The position numbers were made by a program, and so were the translations under genes. From Balanoglossus misakiensis (taxonomy: Eukaryota; Hemichordata): a DNA stretch of 64,000 bases. The DNA lies in assembly GCA_040954595.2 (NCBI GenBank), contig CM082593.2:1922001-1986000 (forward strand). The letters are read 5' to 3'. Below, one piece after another: positions 35,980 to 47,181 of this stretch (the first letter of the stretch is position 1; every line of letters begins with the position of its first letter). The notes beneath the pieces are model-generated. The model made no database searches, was not told where the DNA came from, and saw only the letters and a list, made by a program, of their open reading frames with translations.

Positions 35980-38900
35980 ATGAATGCAAAGTCGACGAAT
36001 TTTTCGAATTTGAATTCGATTCTGAATCCCGAGATCGTGAAGACGACAACGTGTCCAGCGTCTTTTCACGCCGCCAACGTCGACTCGGCAAAAGTTGAGC
36101 CACCATCAACCAACACAGGTGTCGCCCGAGTTATTAACTCAAGTTCTGAGGTGACAGATACAATCAATCGCAGCCAACCGACCACCTGTTGTGTGACGTC
36201 GACCACGTGTGCCACAACTAATGCCAACCAACCGACAACCAGCAACACCAAAGTTGGCAAATCCAGAAAACCGCTGCCAATACTGGAATGTGACGAGTGT
36301 CAGAAAATATTCACAACGCCATCCTCTCTGAAGAAGCATATGATTTCCCACAGTACATTGCGACCATTTGCCTGCGACGAGTGTGAAAAAAGATTCAAAC
36401 GACCTGATCATTTGTAAGTTTTCTTAGTTGATTATAGAACCTAAGAAATACTAGTAACCTTTATCCGTAATCAGACTACAGTGTAACAAAGTATCAAAAA
36501 AGTCTATCTTGATTAGACTTTTTAAAACTATTTTTCAACTTTTTTCTGATTTAATACCCAACCAACTTTAGGATGAACCACAAGGCCGCCATTCACAAAT
36601 TATTCAAGTACATGTACGCCTGCTCAGTGGCGGGTTGTCAGGCAGAGTTTAAGAGTCAAACAGCGTGTGAGAGACACGCCAGAATATGTCACAACGATCG
36701 AAAAGAATGTGTGGTCAGAGAGACAACAAAAACTGGTGATGACGTCAGCTCATGTTCAGCTGAAAAGGAAGCATCTGCTGAAGAAGTGACATCACAATCG
36801 TTTAAGGTGCCTAGTGTGACCAAGCCTGCCGAGGTGCAAACTTTGGAGAAGAGTCGAGCCAGTCAAGTCTGCCAGGTTGCGGCAAAAGCAGAAACTGACG
36901 AGGATAAAAGTATTGGCCGGATAACAAGTGGAGATCAGTCTGGAAATATAATACCAACGACCGAACAAAGTTGTACATCGACGAGTCAGACATACCGTCA
37001 ACCCTCGCCAAGATTTCTGCAGGCCGTTTCCACCGTCATTAGAGAAATACAACGGGTCAACGGCAACGGCACATCACTCCCGCATCAAACAGGAATGATT
37101 GGTAGTGGCGTGGATGCCTGTAAAATCTCGTACCAGTCGCCTTCCGGACGACCGGTTACGTTGGAAATCAAGTACCCGTCTGGTGGGTTCGCTGGACAGG
37201 GCCAGTCTCTGGCGTTTGCGAAGGGGGTGTGTTCCGACCATAGTCACTTGAACAACCCTGCCGCAATGAGCCATGGTCACGTGAAGACTTCTAATATCAA
37301 TGTTGTAACATCTGAAAGCATGGCAGTGGACACTAAGAGACAAGACCCAAACGTGAAAATATTTGTTCCTGTTAAGCCAAATCAAAGCAATATCATGCCA
37401 GCAGATGTGGTGAATTCAGTAGTGGCCAGACAGCAAAATCTCGCCCCCTTCTTTGTTCCAGTACAAGACAACCATCCGGTCAAGGGCAAGGGTGGTGGTG
37501 ATTTCGTCCGTTCGGGGATGGTGACCAAGTACTCAATTATAAAACCAGAAACCCCGCACGAGATGGGAACCGATGTGTGTCCAAAGGCGCTTGGTATCCA
37601 ACCACCAGTTTCAAGTGTAACCCTAATGAGCAGCGACAACACAGTGGGTCAATCGATGTGTCTTTCTTCCCCCTACTCGCCAATAAACGAAGCCTTCAAA
37701 ACGATCACCATGAGGACATTTCAAGGGATGGCGGTGACCTGTCCACTCTTGAGTAACCCAGCCACTCCCATGAGGAGTCTTGTCACCAACACACCCAGCA
37801 GACTTGTCAGTCTAGCGGCGACCTCGCACAACGGCAGGCCACGAGTTCAGAACCCTCCACCCAATCAACAAATGAACAAACAATCAAGAACCAATAGGAA
37901 GAAAGCAACCAGGTGTTCAGACCGCAGTGTTTCGAACAGGGTTGTCAAGGAAACAGCACACCAGCGAGTAAAAAATGGACGACAAACACGGAATGATATC
38001 AAAGAAACAAAGGACAGGTATTTCCATATTTTATACAGTAGTCTGCTTTTCCCTTATTGAAGACAGCACACATATAGTTAGCGAGATTTATATTGAACTT
38101 TAACCATTTTCTCTGTTTTGGCAGTGAAATAGACGAGGGTCTGATATGTCAGGAATGTGGCAGAATATTTAAATCCATACGTGCCAGGTGTGGGCATTCC
38201 AGGATCCATACCGTGGAAAGAATGGTGGGTTACAAGAAAACCAAGGAAGTACGCAAGATGTTCCCCAATAAATACCTGAACGTTCAAGGTAATGTAGATA
38301 TTACTGAATCCAAACATCTCAGCCCGGGCCTTCGCCAAAGACAATCGACATATAGCAATGCAAAGCCAGACAAGACAAAAAACATGGGGCGAAACAAAAG
38401 ACGTCAAAATATGTCAGGTGTTTCAAACATTATCAGGTGTTTACAACCTTATTGCAATAGGTTAGAAAGTCGTTCTAGTTATCACAGCTTCGCTTTCGGA
38501 ATTTGATCATTCCGGCAGTTTCTAAAGGAGCTGATGTTTCAGGAAGCGAAGAATCTGACGAAGAAAGTGTTGATATTGAGCGAGAACTTAGCAAAGTTAA
38601 CCATAATGATGTCCAAAAGGCAAAGTTAGCCAGTGGAAGTGTGGATTCCGGTGATGGATGTAGCATAGTTAGACAGACAGGCACGGTAGATGACTGTGAG
38701 CCTTCGTGGACGGAGAAGAAAACTAGACGACCGTGAGTATTATGGGATGGTGGTTAGGGAATGGATAAAGCCAATGTCCCCAAGAGATGTGGCATGTTCA
38801 ACATCACTCCGTCATTAAATGTATGGCTTTCATAATGAACCCTACTAAGAATTTTATACATTACTATCCAACAATAAATTTTAGATCATGATGTGTTTTT

Positions 38901-40827
38901 CCCTTCAGAAAATATTATGATTTCGAACAGCTTAAAGCAAGGGCTGCAGATATACCAGAACTCAGTAAGTAATACAATTTATTCTTCGGGTACTTAATCT
39001 GAATAGCCTCAAGTTTGCTTGACGTTGATTTTTGTTCTGCGTAGAAATTGTAGTTTACTGGTACTGGTTTAGCATAGGTTAAGAATGCAATAAATTCGGA
39101 TGTTCGACCGTGTCTTGCAGTATCGTTGGAAGAGAGAGAGAAAGAAAAGTTAAATCCTCGACATCAGGGACAACCAATTTTGTATCCACGAGAAATCCAG
39201 CCGGCTTCTGATGTTTCATCACGTATGTTTTGCCGTTAAGTCATCTTATTCATTTCAACTTATATTAATTTCGTCTCTAAATGTGAAATAGTTTCATCCA
39301 GACTCGACTTGTGTCGCCATTGCAATTAGATCTTTTCAATTGAGGCGGCGTTTACTAGTATTCGCGTCTGGCGAATCGTTTTACAAGGGTTGTTACATTT
39401 AGACGGATCGGATGAGTCATATTGGTGGCGCTGTTCGTTCACATTACCGGCACTCTTTATGATGTACACAACAAATCATATTTGTTTGTGTGTAGAAAAC
39501 GTTTCAAAAATATTTCAGGAAAATTAATTAAAACAAAACATTTTTACTCTTCTTTTCTGGAAAGTCGAGTGGACAGAAGCGGAGATCCTGTGGTTCAAAT
39601 ATGCACTTCTGGAATTTGGAAAGCGATTTTCATACATTGAGCGATTTGTAAGTTATCCGCTGTGAACATTTATCAGAACTAGCTCTTGATGGCGCCATAT
39701 ACCACAGAAAGCTTTGCCGTTGAAAAATATACCTGCTCTTCTGTGAATCGAAATTAAATGATATTTTCCTCAAATGACACTAACTGATTATTCGAAAGTA
39801 TTAGTAGATTTTCTCCATTTTGACTGCACATTCATTGTTTACTTTTTTTCAGATGAAAACGAAAACTGCGGCCGAATGTGTAAAATTTTACTATCGCCTT
39901 AAGATGATTGATCCAGAGTTTTACTGGGAAGTGAAGTTAAACAATGATATATGGGTATGTGAAAGTATCTATTAAAATTGCACCTTTCCTCTGTTGAAAA
40001 CAGCCTAGTTACTTCGTGTATAGGCCTAGCTGGTGTTATAAGTGAAGTGGGGTTTGAACAGATCTTTTCACGCCAAGCGGTGTCCTGTAGAGGACGCACA
40101 GACTTGAAAGAACAGTAGTGAAAATGGTGTGTCTTTATTATTTTGGTAGCCTTTACTGAGTGAACAAGAAAAGCGCACAAAACGAGACAGATGGAACTTG
40201 CTTGGTGATGAAGATTTTCAGAAGGTGAAGACGGAAATTCTGAGGGAACCCGACAAATTCTTCGCAGAACTCATTCAGAAATTACGCCGTGAGGCAGAGA
40301 CGGTGGACAGGAGAAAACTTGTCGATATTCTGTCGAAAATTGACGAGGATCAAGAAGGAACGGAATCCCAATCTGAAGCCTCGCAAGAAACGACGGAGTC
40401 CGAAACGAACAAAATTCGCACGAGTGCACGAAAGAGAAAACCAAAAGTGTGGGATGATGGGTATATTTTCAAAAAGAAAGCAAAGATTTGGAATACACCA
40501 AAGATTTCGGAAACTGAGGAGCACAAACAACCACAAGACAATGTAAATATCAGTGAAGAGTCGGGAATATCTTGTAAGGGAAGTAAGAAACGGAGGGCAA
40601 CATGGAAAGATGGCCGCCATAGCAACGAGATGTACAGGCCCAGGAAGCAAATTCAAAATGGCGGCAATCGGACCAGTTCCAAGGCTGGCGTAAGAAAGAC
40701 GTCGGCTGCAAATACGAATAAAGTTACTTCACGTGGTGACAGGAGTGGGAAGAGAAACCGATATGAGAAAGAGAAATCTGCAAACAAGAAAACAAAAGGA
40801 AACGCACCAAGAAAACCGAAGAAATAG
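35980..40827 (+). CDS. Nuclear C2H2 zinc-finger protein with a SANT domain
   Basis: Nine coding exons in phase: 35980-36413, 36572-38017, 38125-38417, 38519-38732, 38909-38964, 39121-39222, 39565-39647, 39853-39954, 40150-40827, giving 1135 residues. Fingers: CDECQKIF...H-x3-H at about 103-124; CDECEKRF...H-x4-H at 132-154, split by the first intron; a C-x4-C finger at about 162-185; and CQECGRIF...H-x3-H at about 635-655. A SANT/Myb domain at about 849-905 reads [20 protein letters not shown], then [20 protein letters not shown]. The long Ser/Thr/Pro-rich middle and the Lys/Arg-rich tail ([16 protein letters not shown]) look disordered and nuclear. Fingers plus SANT recall the MIDEAS/TRERF1/ZNF541 group of histone-deacetylase partners, but I see no convincing ELM2 domain, so I give no symbol. 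The start has a good context (A at -3); an in-frame ATG lies 39 bases upstream. Confidence 0.85.
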
Positions 40828-40942
40828 CTGGGCCCTAATATCTTCGTACACAGGAATCTGTGTCAGGAAATGGTGAAAAAGATTCATCTGAAGGGAATCA
40901 AAGATTGTTTATAATCACATGTGCAACGCTTTTGTAGAATTC

Positions 40943-40948
40943 AATAAA
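40943..40948 (+). terminator. Candidate polyadenylation signal of the zinc-finger/SANT gene
   Basis: AATAAA about 115 bases after the stop codon, followed by T/G-rich sequence. Good position and context. Confidence 0.6.
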
Positions 40949-41714
40949 TCTACAGTCATATTATTGACCAGAGTGTCCTGTTTTTATATATTCCCTGCAC
41001 TTTCTGTCATTTCAATCGACAGGAAAACAACGCAAAGAGGTTTTGGTGACAAAAAAGAGAAATTGCGGTCAATGAACCCTGTCGCGTGATTTATCTGTTT
41101 TACATGCGTGAACCATGACGTCATACACGTGCACTGTCAGCTTGGAAAAAAACACTAAGTCACCGCCCTTTGGCTTAAGAATGCAAACCACGTCTTCATT
41201 TCAGTGCTTGGTGAACTGTGACAGGGTATCCCTTGATATAACATTGTTTTGTCCTATCTCAAGAATACGGTGACGTCATCTGGCCTGCCCTTCTTTGACC
41301 TTTCTACAAAATTAAAAGTGCATACGTGCATTTCTGCCTGTTTCCAACTGTAACGACTGCGTTGCATTCGTCAGAACTACTAAAGTATTATTTCACCAGT
41401 TCTTAATACAAGTAGCTTGTGCTTGCTAGTACACAACAAAATAGGACTGTGCCCAAAAGCTCGCGCAGAATAAGATTGGAAATGTCAATTTTGATGGAAA
41501 TGGTGAAAGAGTAGCTTTACTTCCAGAAACATTATATTATGTATTAATATTGGGGAATGTTATATCGGTTGTTTCCATGACATTCAGGGTATCTTAACCC
41601 AGATGCAGACACAGATACAAGATGGATAAAGCGGGCATTGACAGCAACGTACATTGTTTACAAGTGAATCACCTATGATCAGCGCCCTCAAGCGATTTGA
41701 CAAGGCTGGGGTCA
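40949..41714. other. Intergenic: zinc-finger gene to four-helix membrane gene
   Basis: No exon seen. The two flanking genes share the plus strand, so this stretch should contain the promoter of the downstream small membrane-protein gene. No core promoter element stands out. Confidence 0.4.
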
Positions 41715-42600
41715 ATGATGGCGGACGATCCGCTGTCAAAATTACGGATCAAGAGACTAGAGGCCAGTGTAGAGCGTTTATTTTCATGTTATATACCTTG
41801 CATCGGTGCTATCAGCTATTCTACCTTTGGCGTCAACGTTGTACAGCCGAAAATCATTCGCAGGTTGGTATTTTAGACGTCATTTTACATCATTTGAGGA
41901 CAACATCAGAATCGACCGTGTACGGCCCCAGGTCAAATCACCGGCCCATGTAAACAATCTCTCTGTCCTTTTAAATGGCCCATTCATTTTTTTCGGGCTT
42001 GTGTGGCCCTTCGCGTAAAGTCGCAGTTGTGAGGTGTAAAGCTATTTATATCGTCAGTTTAAATGAAGAAAGCTTTAAATTTCTACGTACAAATCGATAA
42101 TTTACATGATGTGTTGGGCAATGGTATGCCTGGATCGTATCTGAAATAGAAAACGCCCCCCCCCCCCCCCCCCCCCATCTAAGAAGTCTGCACATGGCGT
42201 ATTGGCACGTACCGCTGAGTTTATTTTGGATCGCTCTCCAGATAGACTTGATATGTAACAGTATATATGACCTCTTTTTCTCCTTCTCCACAGCGTTTTC
42301 CCAAGACACTATTCAGGGATATCCAGCTGTCTATTCTTCAATGCACAGCTCGGAATAGGACTTTATATCTACAACAGACCCACTCTCAAGAAAGCTTCCA
42401 CATCTCAGAGAATCAGATGGACTGTTTACCTCACTGTTATGTTTAACTTTGGCTCGGTGCTCTTTTGGGCCGCAACGAAAAATCTGCTGCCAGAGAAGAC
42501 ATTTATTCGAGTCCTCTTTGCAATATCGTCAAGTATCTGTTGCTTGATTCTAGGGTGGCAGTACTTGGACTTTGTTGATACAGCTTGTGCCGAGTCTTAA
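41715..42600 (+). CDS. Small four-helix membrane protein, family not recognised
   Basis: Two exons, 41715-41863 and 42294-42600, joined across a GTTGGT donor and a TTCTCCACAG acceptor in phase 2, give 151 residues; two ATGs in tandem start it. Hydrophobic segments lie at about 26-43, 57-76, 92-111 and 121-141, with the short hydrophilic N-terminus MMADDPLSKLRIKRLEASVE before them. There is no cleavable signal peptide. The C-terminal helix ends WQYLDFVDTACAES. Clean splice signals, continuous phase and four regular helices argue for a real gene, but I cannot name the family. The intron carries a run of 21 C. Confidence 0.7.
42156..42176 (+). repeat. Poly-C run, 21 bases
   Basis: Twenty-one consecutive C inside the intron of the four-helix membrane gene. 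Similar runs occur at 43311-43322 (12 G), 45507-45519 (13 C) and about 31971-31981 (11 C). On the G-rich strand such tracts can form quadruplexes. Lengths may be affected by sequencing error. Confidence 0.85.
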
Positions 42601-45600
42601 TGAAGAGACCGTAGCCCATCTTTCTGCTTGATTTTAATCTTTCAACCCCTGCTTTGTCTGTGGAATGGTCCTGAATGACTGTGAAAGCAGTGGGCTGTTC
42701 CAAAATGCAGGGTAGTCAAGGGTGTGTTTGTGAGAACAGAAGGGTTGATATTTTGTAGATTATGCAAATGTTGGAAAAAACTACTGCCAAGCGCATGCAT
42801 TGTAAATAGCTATGACAAAATTCTGAATTAGTTAAAGAAACTCAACATAAACAGATAACAGCTCAAGAAACTCATCATGTGAATGTAGACAACTCTAAGA
42901 ACGTCAACAAAAACAACAACAACAGTGAGTGGATCTTCAGTGAACATGATGCAAGCAACTCATAGACATTGACCAATCAGCAACCAGTTTCAATATTCAT
43001 GTTTGTGACCGACCAATCAGCAGCTGCCTTTTGATGTTCATGAAAAGTTAACCACTACCATTTGGCCTAACACAATTGTAATCAGTGACAACAAGGTTCA
43101 TTATACAGGGGGAAGGAGGCTAAAGGGATCTTTGAACTAAGTCAGTCAGCGTTTTAGCTGTAATGGAGTCACTATGTTTGACCTAAATACAGCATTTACA
43201 TTGGAACAACCATTAGAGTAAAAAAGTTCCCATTCTATGGTGTCACATCACAATCACCTAACATTGGAGTGCACTGACAGGAAATCTACACAGTAATGGA
43301 GTTTTAGAAAGGGGGGGGGGGGTGTTGATGTTTACCTTCAACTCTGAAATAAGGATGTGTTGTCATGTGTATTTACATGTAATTTGTCAGGAGTGATGTT
43401 GAGGAATGCTTCCAGACAAAATGCCTCAGTGTCTTTGAGAGATTTTGTTTAGTTTGTGGTGCAATTTCAAGTGGAAATTTACTCATTGTGACCGGTTTTT
43501 GCAATCTAGTTCATTGCAGTTATTTGTCAACAGTCTTGTCTATTCTTGGTCAAACACTGTTCATTTCTGGGATTTGGGAAGAGCGCCCCCAACACCCAGT
43601 GAGGGAATTCAATTTTTCAAGGAGCTGCTTGTATTATGTATCTTTGCAGAATTTTCTGCAGAGCGTATTGTAGTTTTTTGTTTTTGAAAAGTTACCTCAA
43701 AATATCTCAATTGTAAGTTCAATATCCATTACATTTTATTTTCATATTTATCTGTTTTCTGGTAGATCCATTTCCCAACATTGCACGATGTCCAACAAAG
43801 TCATTTGGATGATTTGCTTTCAATGCCCACCTGACATCAAAACTCTTTCTCTAAGAGTTTCATGAGTAATTTTTAGAGTTTAGTTATATTTATTTCACAG
43901 CGGATGTGTTGTACAATCATCTGTTTATGGCTGAAACAATTCACAAGTCCACGCACATATAAATACTTTTTTTAACTTTTTCTTATTTTTGAACTGAAAT
44001 ATATACTATAGGTTTCATTTTCATATTATGGTCTATACCTTTGCAAGTTTAGATGTTTATGTACAGATGTCTTTATCATTTACACTTTCAGCAATACTTA
44101 AATAGTGCAAATATATGTATAAGTTTGAATTCTAATCCAGCAGCTTATAGCATAAAGCTTGCTTTTTAATAGAGCAGAATTTTTTTTTTCGTAATTTACA
44201 TAATGTGCAACATCCCTGTAAAGGATTATTTATTAGATTTTTATAAGTTTCTTTCTGAGAGATTTTCTTTTTTCTAAGTTTAATTCGTCTACATTGCATG
44301 TAGCAGGTAGTTACTGAATGTTAGTTTTCCCTTTAAAGCATGTATGAGAATATGAATTGATGTTTGCAACAGTAGAGATCAGATATTCTGCATATGAGAA
44401 TTTTACTATGGTGTATTAAGAATCCAATGTACTATGTACTGTGGAATATAATCATTTGAAATTCACTTAAATCTACTGAAATAAATTTCAGTGAGAATAA
44501 TACTTTACATGTACGTCTCTGTGGATATTATTTCATGTATATAGACTGTCACAGTCTACTGTTTGTTTCATGGGAGTGTTGAAAACTGAGGAGAGTTGTT
44601 TATCTAAACGATGCAGTATTGTGAACAATCCCACAATGCATCATTCCGTTCCGCAGGATTACATGCGTGATTGCTTTCTGAATATCTACCTGAAGTTCAC
44701 AGTGGCCGTTTGTGATAATGACCGATACTATTAAATCACAGCCTAGGTTACTTTAATACTTTCTTGGTTAACTCGGGCGATAATATTAATGGGAGCCTCA
44801 CCGAAATCACGATTATGCCCTCACTCTATTATGTGTTACATGTATTTGATTATTATACCAGGTCCTGTATAGTCATGGTGAAAAATAGAGCAACCTGGCT
44901 GACACAAGATAATAGTCTTGGATGGAAACTCGGAAATTGCTACCACAAAGCGCACACAAGCTGAAATGTAAAAGGCTGACGGTCCATTGAGAACTACCGG
45001 CCCCAAGTGAAACGCACGTTTGACTCAACCATAGCGGATGCAAGCACCTTACCTTAACACGGTTCCGGACATGAAAAATAACACTCGCAGAAGAAAATAT
45101 AACAAACTTACCAACGACACTTCGTCTTGAATTCCATCCGAAAGCACGGGTGCGAGAGTGGAAACACAGTCCTTTAGTCCCGGTCTAAAACTGGCAAATG
45201 TAGTCAGATGATGTCCATGGTTGAAACTGCCATGTTGCTCGAACGTCACGTTGCCCGCGAACAGAGTCACATTTTCGGCCGTCGTATTCCACGTGTTTCA
45301 GTCAATATGATGTCCAAAATCCTGGTTTGAGTCTACACTATATTCATACCAAATATACTCCAATATCGTGAGGATATAAGGGTAACTACTGGGGGAAAAA
45401 CGGCAGTTTTCGTCATTTTCAAGTCTCCGCGCATGCATCATGTCCCGGTCAGGTCGTCGAGTGGCAAATTCCACACCTGTTCGACGGGTTTAATATGTAA
45501 ATTATTCCCCCCCCCCCCCGACTCTTACACATGCAATATGGCGCACAGCACGGACTTCACGGCCCAGTGAAAAGTTACAGATTTGCCTGAAAAGTAATTT

Positions 45601-45840
45601 ACTGCTCGGATTCCCGAAAATCTTGAGAATGGTCAATCAGAAACATTCACACTTCGGGGCAACGTGTGTTAGGTGTATGTGGTCACTGAGTGCCCTTTAT
45701 TTGAAAACAAGTTTCACAAGTATCAAAATTAATCGAATTATAGCGAAAACACACGATTTTTACATCTTCGATGATATGAATGGGCTAATGCATTATTCTA
45801 ACACAGGCCCTAAAGGTTTTTAAAAAAGCCACTTCGGTGC
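42601..45840. other. 3' flank and intergenic region
   Basis: No coding exon that I can support. The first part is probably the 3' UTR of the four-helix membrane gene; an AATAAA at about 44480-44485 is possible but distant. A minus-strand AATAAA near 45696-45701 could serve carrier exon 2A. Confidence 0.4.
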
Positions 45841-45905
45841 TGATGTTTCGGTCGGGAACTTCTTCAAGTTCGGATCGAAATTCGATCAGTTTGTTTTACA
45901 CCAGC
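45838..45905 (-). mobile_element. Possible retroelement tail in the 3' UTR of carrier exon 2A
   Basis: Read on the minus strand, GAACTTGAAGAAGTTCCCGA, then CCGAAACATCAGCACCG, then an A-rich end. This GAAGAAG...CGAAAC pattern resembles the 3' ends of degraded invertebrate retroelements. It starts only tens of bases after the stop codon of exon 2A. Recognised by eye only. Confidence 0.3.
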
Positions 45906-45914
45906 AAGTTGCAT

Positions 45915-46715
45915 TCACGCCTTTGGTTTCTTTGGATTGGCGAGATGTTTAGAATTGTCGTAAATTACCAATAACACGCCACCCAAAAGGCCATGGATGA
46001 TTGTACAGAGACATCCCTTGTAGAATCCCCGGATGCCTTCGTGGGTGTACATCTTCTTCCAACAGTCGATGGCGTTTCTGTACGCCATCTTCTGGCGACG
46101 CCCGCTCTGTACTATCATGCGGCATCGGACAGTGTCAAATGGGTAAGCCATGAGACCAGCGGTCAGCGTTACTGAATGAGCAATCACCATGGTTACTGGC
46201 ACACTTCTCTGGTACTTCTCCGGCAAGAATGACTTGGCTGTGTCGTACAGACCGAAGTAGGCCCCACGGTAGACGATGATACCCAGTACGGACACGTTGA
46301 AGCCGCGGTAGAGGCCACGGATTCCGTCTGACCGGTAGATGTTGGCGATGCAGTTGCCGAAGCCACTGAACTCTCTGTTGATGCCGGCTTTGCCCACATC
46401 AACACCAAGTCGCGTACGGGCGAAATAAATTGGATAGACGAAAACGAGGGAGGTTGCTCCGGCCGCACCACCAGCCGCCATATTACCCAAGAAAAACCGC
46501 CAGGGTGATCTCTTCTTGTCGACTCCTGCCAAGAATGTATTGAAGTTTTCTTTCAAGGCGAAATTCAGTGCTTGTGTCGGTAAGTGACCGACCACACTCA
46601 CCAAGTTTCCACGCCAAAGTGAGCGAACTCCAAGTTCTCGAGTCGATCGGGTGAAACAGTCGACGATACCTTTGTACCGCGTTTCCCTCGTGATCCGAGG
46701 ATGGGCATCTTGTGT
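45915..46715 (-). CDS. ADP/ATP carrier-like last exon 2A (divergent paralogue)
   Basis: Encodes 266 residues of a mitochondrial carrier from TQDAHPRITRETRYKGIVDC to KKPKA and stop, after an acceptor TTTATTTCAG in phase 0. It needs a first exon encoding helix 1: exon 1A (49197-49319) or 1B (50113-50229) both fit, giving 307 or 305 residues. The family is clear from SLWRGN, LPTQALNF, the second- and third-repeat carrier motifs, [10 protein letters not shown] and YDTAKS. Key features are lost: RRRMMM reads RCRMIV; the second PX[D/E]XX[R/K] motif reads PIYFAR; the substrate arginine of the first repeat is Gly (SVVGHLPTQ); and the third-repeat arginine is His (IIHGLLGG). It is unlikely to exchange ADP and ATP normally; a changed substrate or incipient decay are options. 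The frame is intact. Confidence 0.85.
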   Translation of the reverse strand, partial: TQDAHPRITRETRYKGIVDCFTRSTRELGVRSLWRGNLVSVVGHLPTQALNFALKENFNTFLAGVDKKRSPWRFFLGNMAAGGAAGATSLVFVYPIYFARTRLGVDVGKAGINREFSGFGNCIANIYRSDGIRGLYRGFNVSVLGIIVYRGAYFGLYDTAKSFLPEKYQRSVPVTMVIAHSVTLTAGLMAYPFDTVRCRMIVQSGRRQKMAYRNAIDCWKKMYTHEGIRGFYKGCLCTIIHGLLGGVLLVIYDNSKHLANPKKPKA

Positions 46716-47181
46716 CTGAAATAAAGAACGATAGACACCCTGAAACATCAGTTAAATCACAGACAAGATTTGTCTGTGGTTAAAATGTTGACGTAAAGCC
46801 GAAAAGGTACATCGGTAACATACGTTACATAAAAAATCACCCAAACGCAATTTTGTACAAATTCTGCCGCTGTTTATTGTAAAACTCGAATTTGTTACAA
46901 ATCTAGAGATCTACTACCCCTACCTCGTACATAATCTCACAACAAATGTTGTTGATATACCCTGTATAAAAACATTCACCGTAAATGCCCTCCTATCACA
47001 AGCGCCATTCTCTGTGTAATGAAAAACGAACATTACAAAGCTCTTCTTTTGAACTGTTAGCTATAGTGGTGATGTCGACAATGATTTTCTAAGTTTAACT
47101 TCTACATGCACGCTTGTGCAAAGTGTGTTAAACTCGATTAAGGAGCACACGAATTCTTTCCAAAACTACACAGAATCAAAA
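46716..47181 (-). other. Spacer between carrier exons 2B and 2A
   Basis: No exon seen. A minus-strand AATAAA (46873-46878) lies about 300 bases past the exon 2B stop, so transcripts using 2B can end before 2A. The right end of the acceptor of 2A lies at its left border. Confidence 0.5.

Noticed and set aside
45112-45297. Minus-strand open stretch with three N-glycosylation sequons ending at a perfect GTAAGT donor (…DGIQDEVSL|)
   Set aside because: It looks like a coding exon, but there is no in-frame ATG after the upstream TGA and no AG acceptor in between, and no partner exon was found downstream. It may be an untranslated exon or chance.
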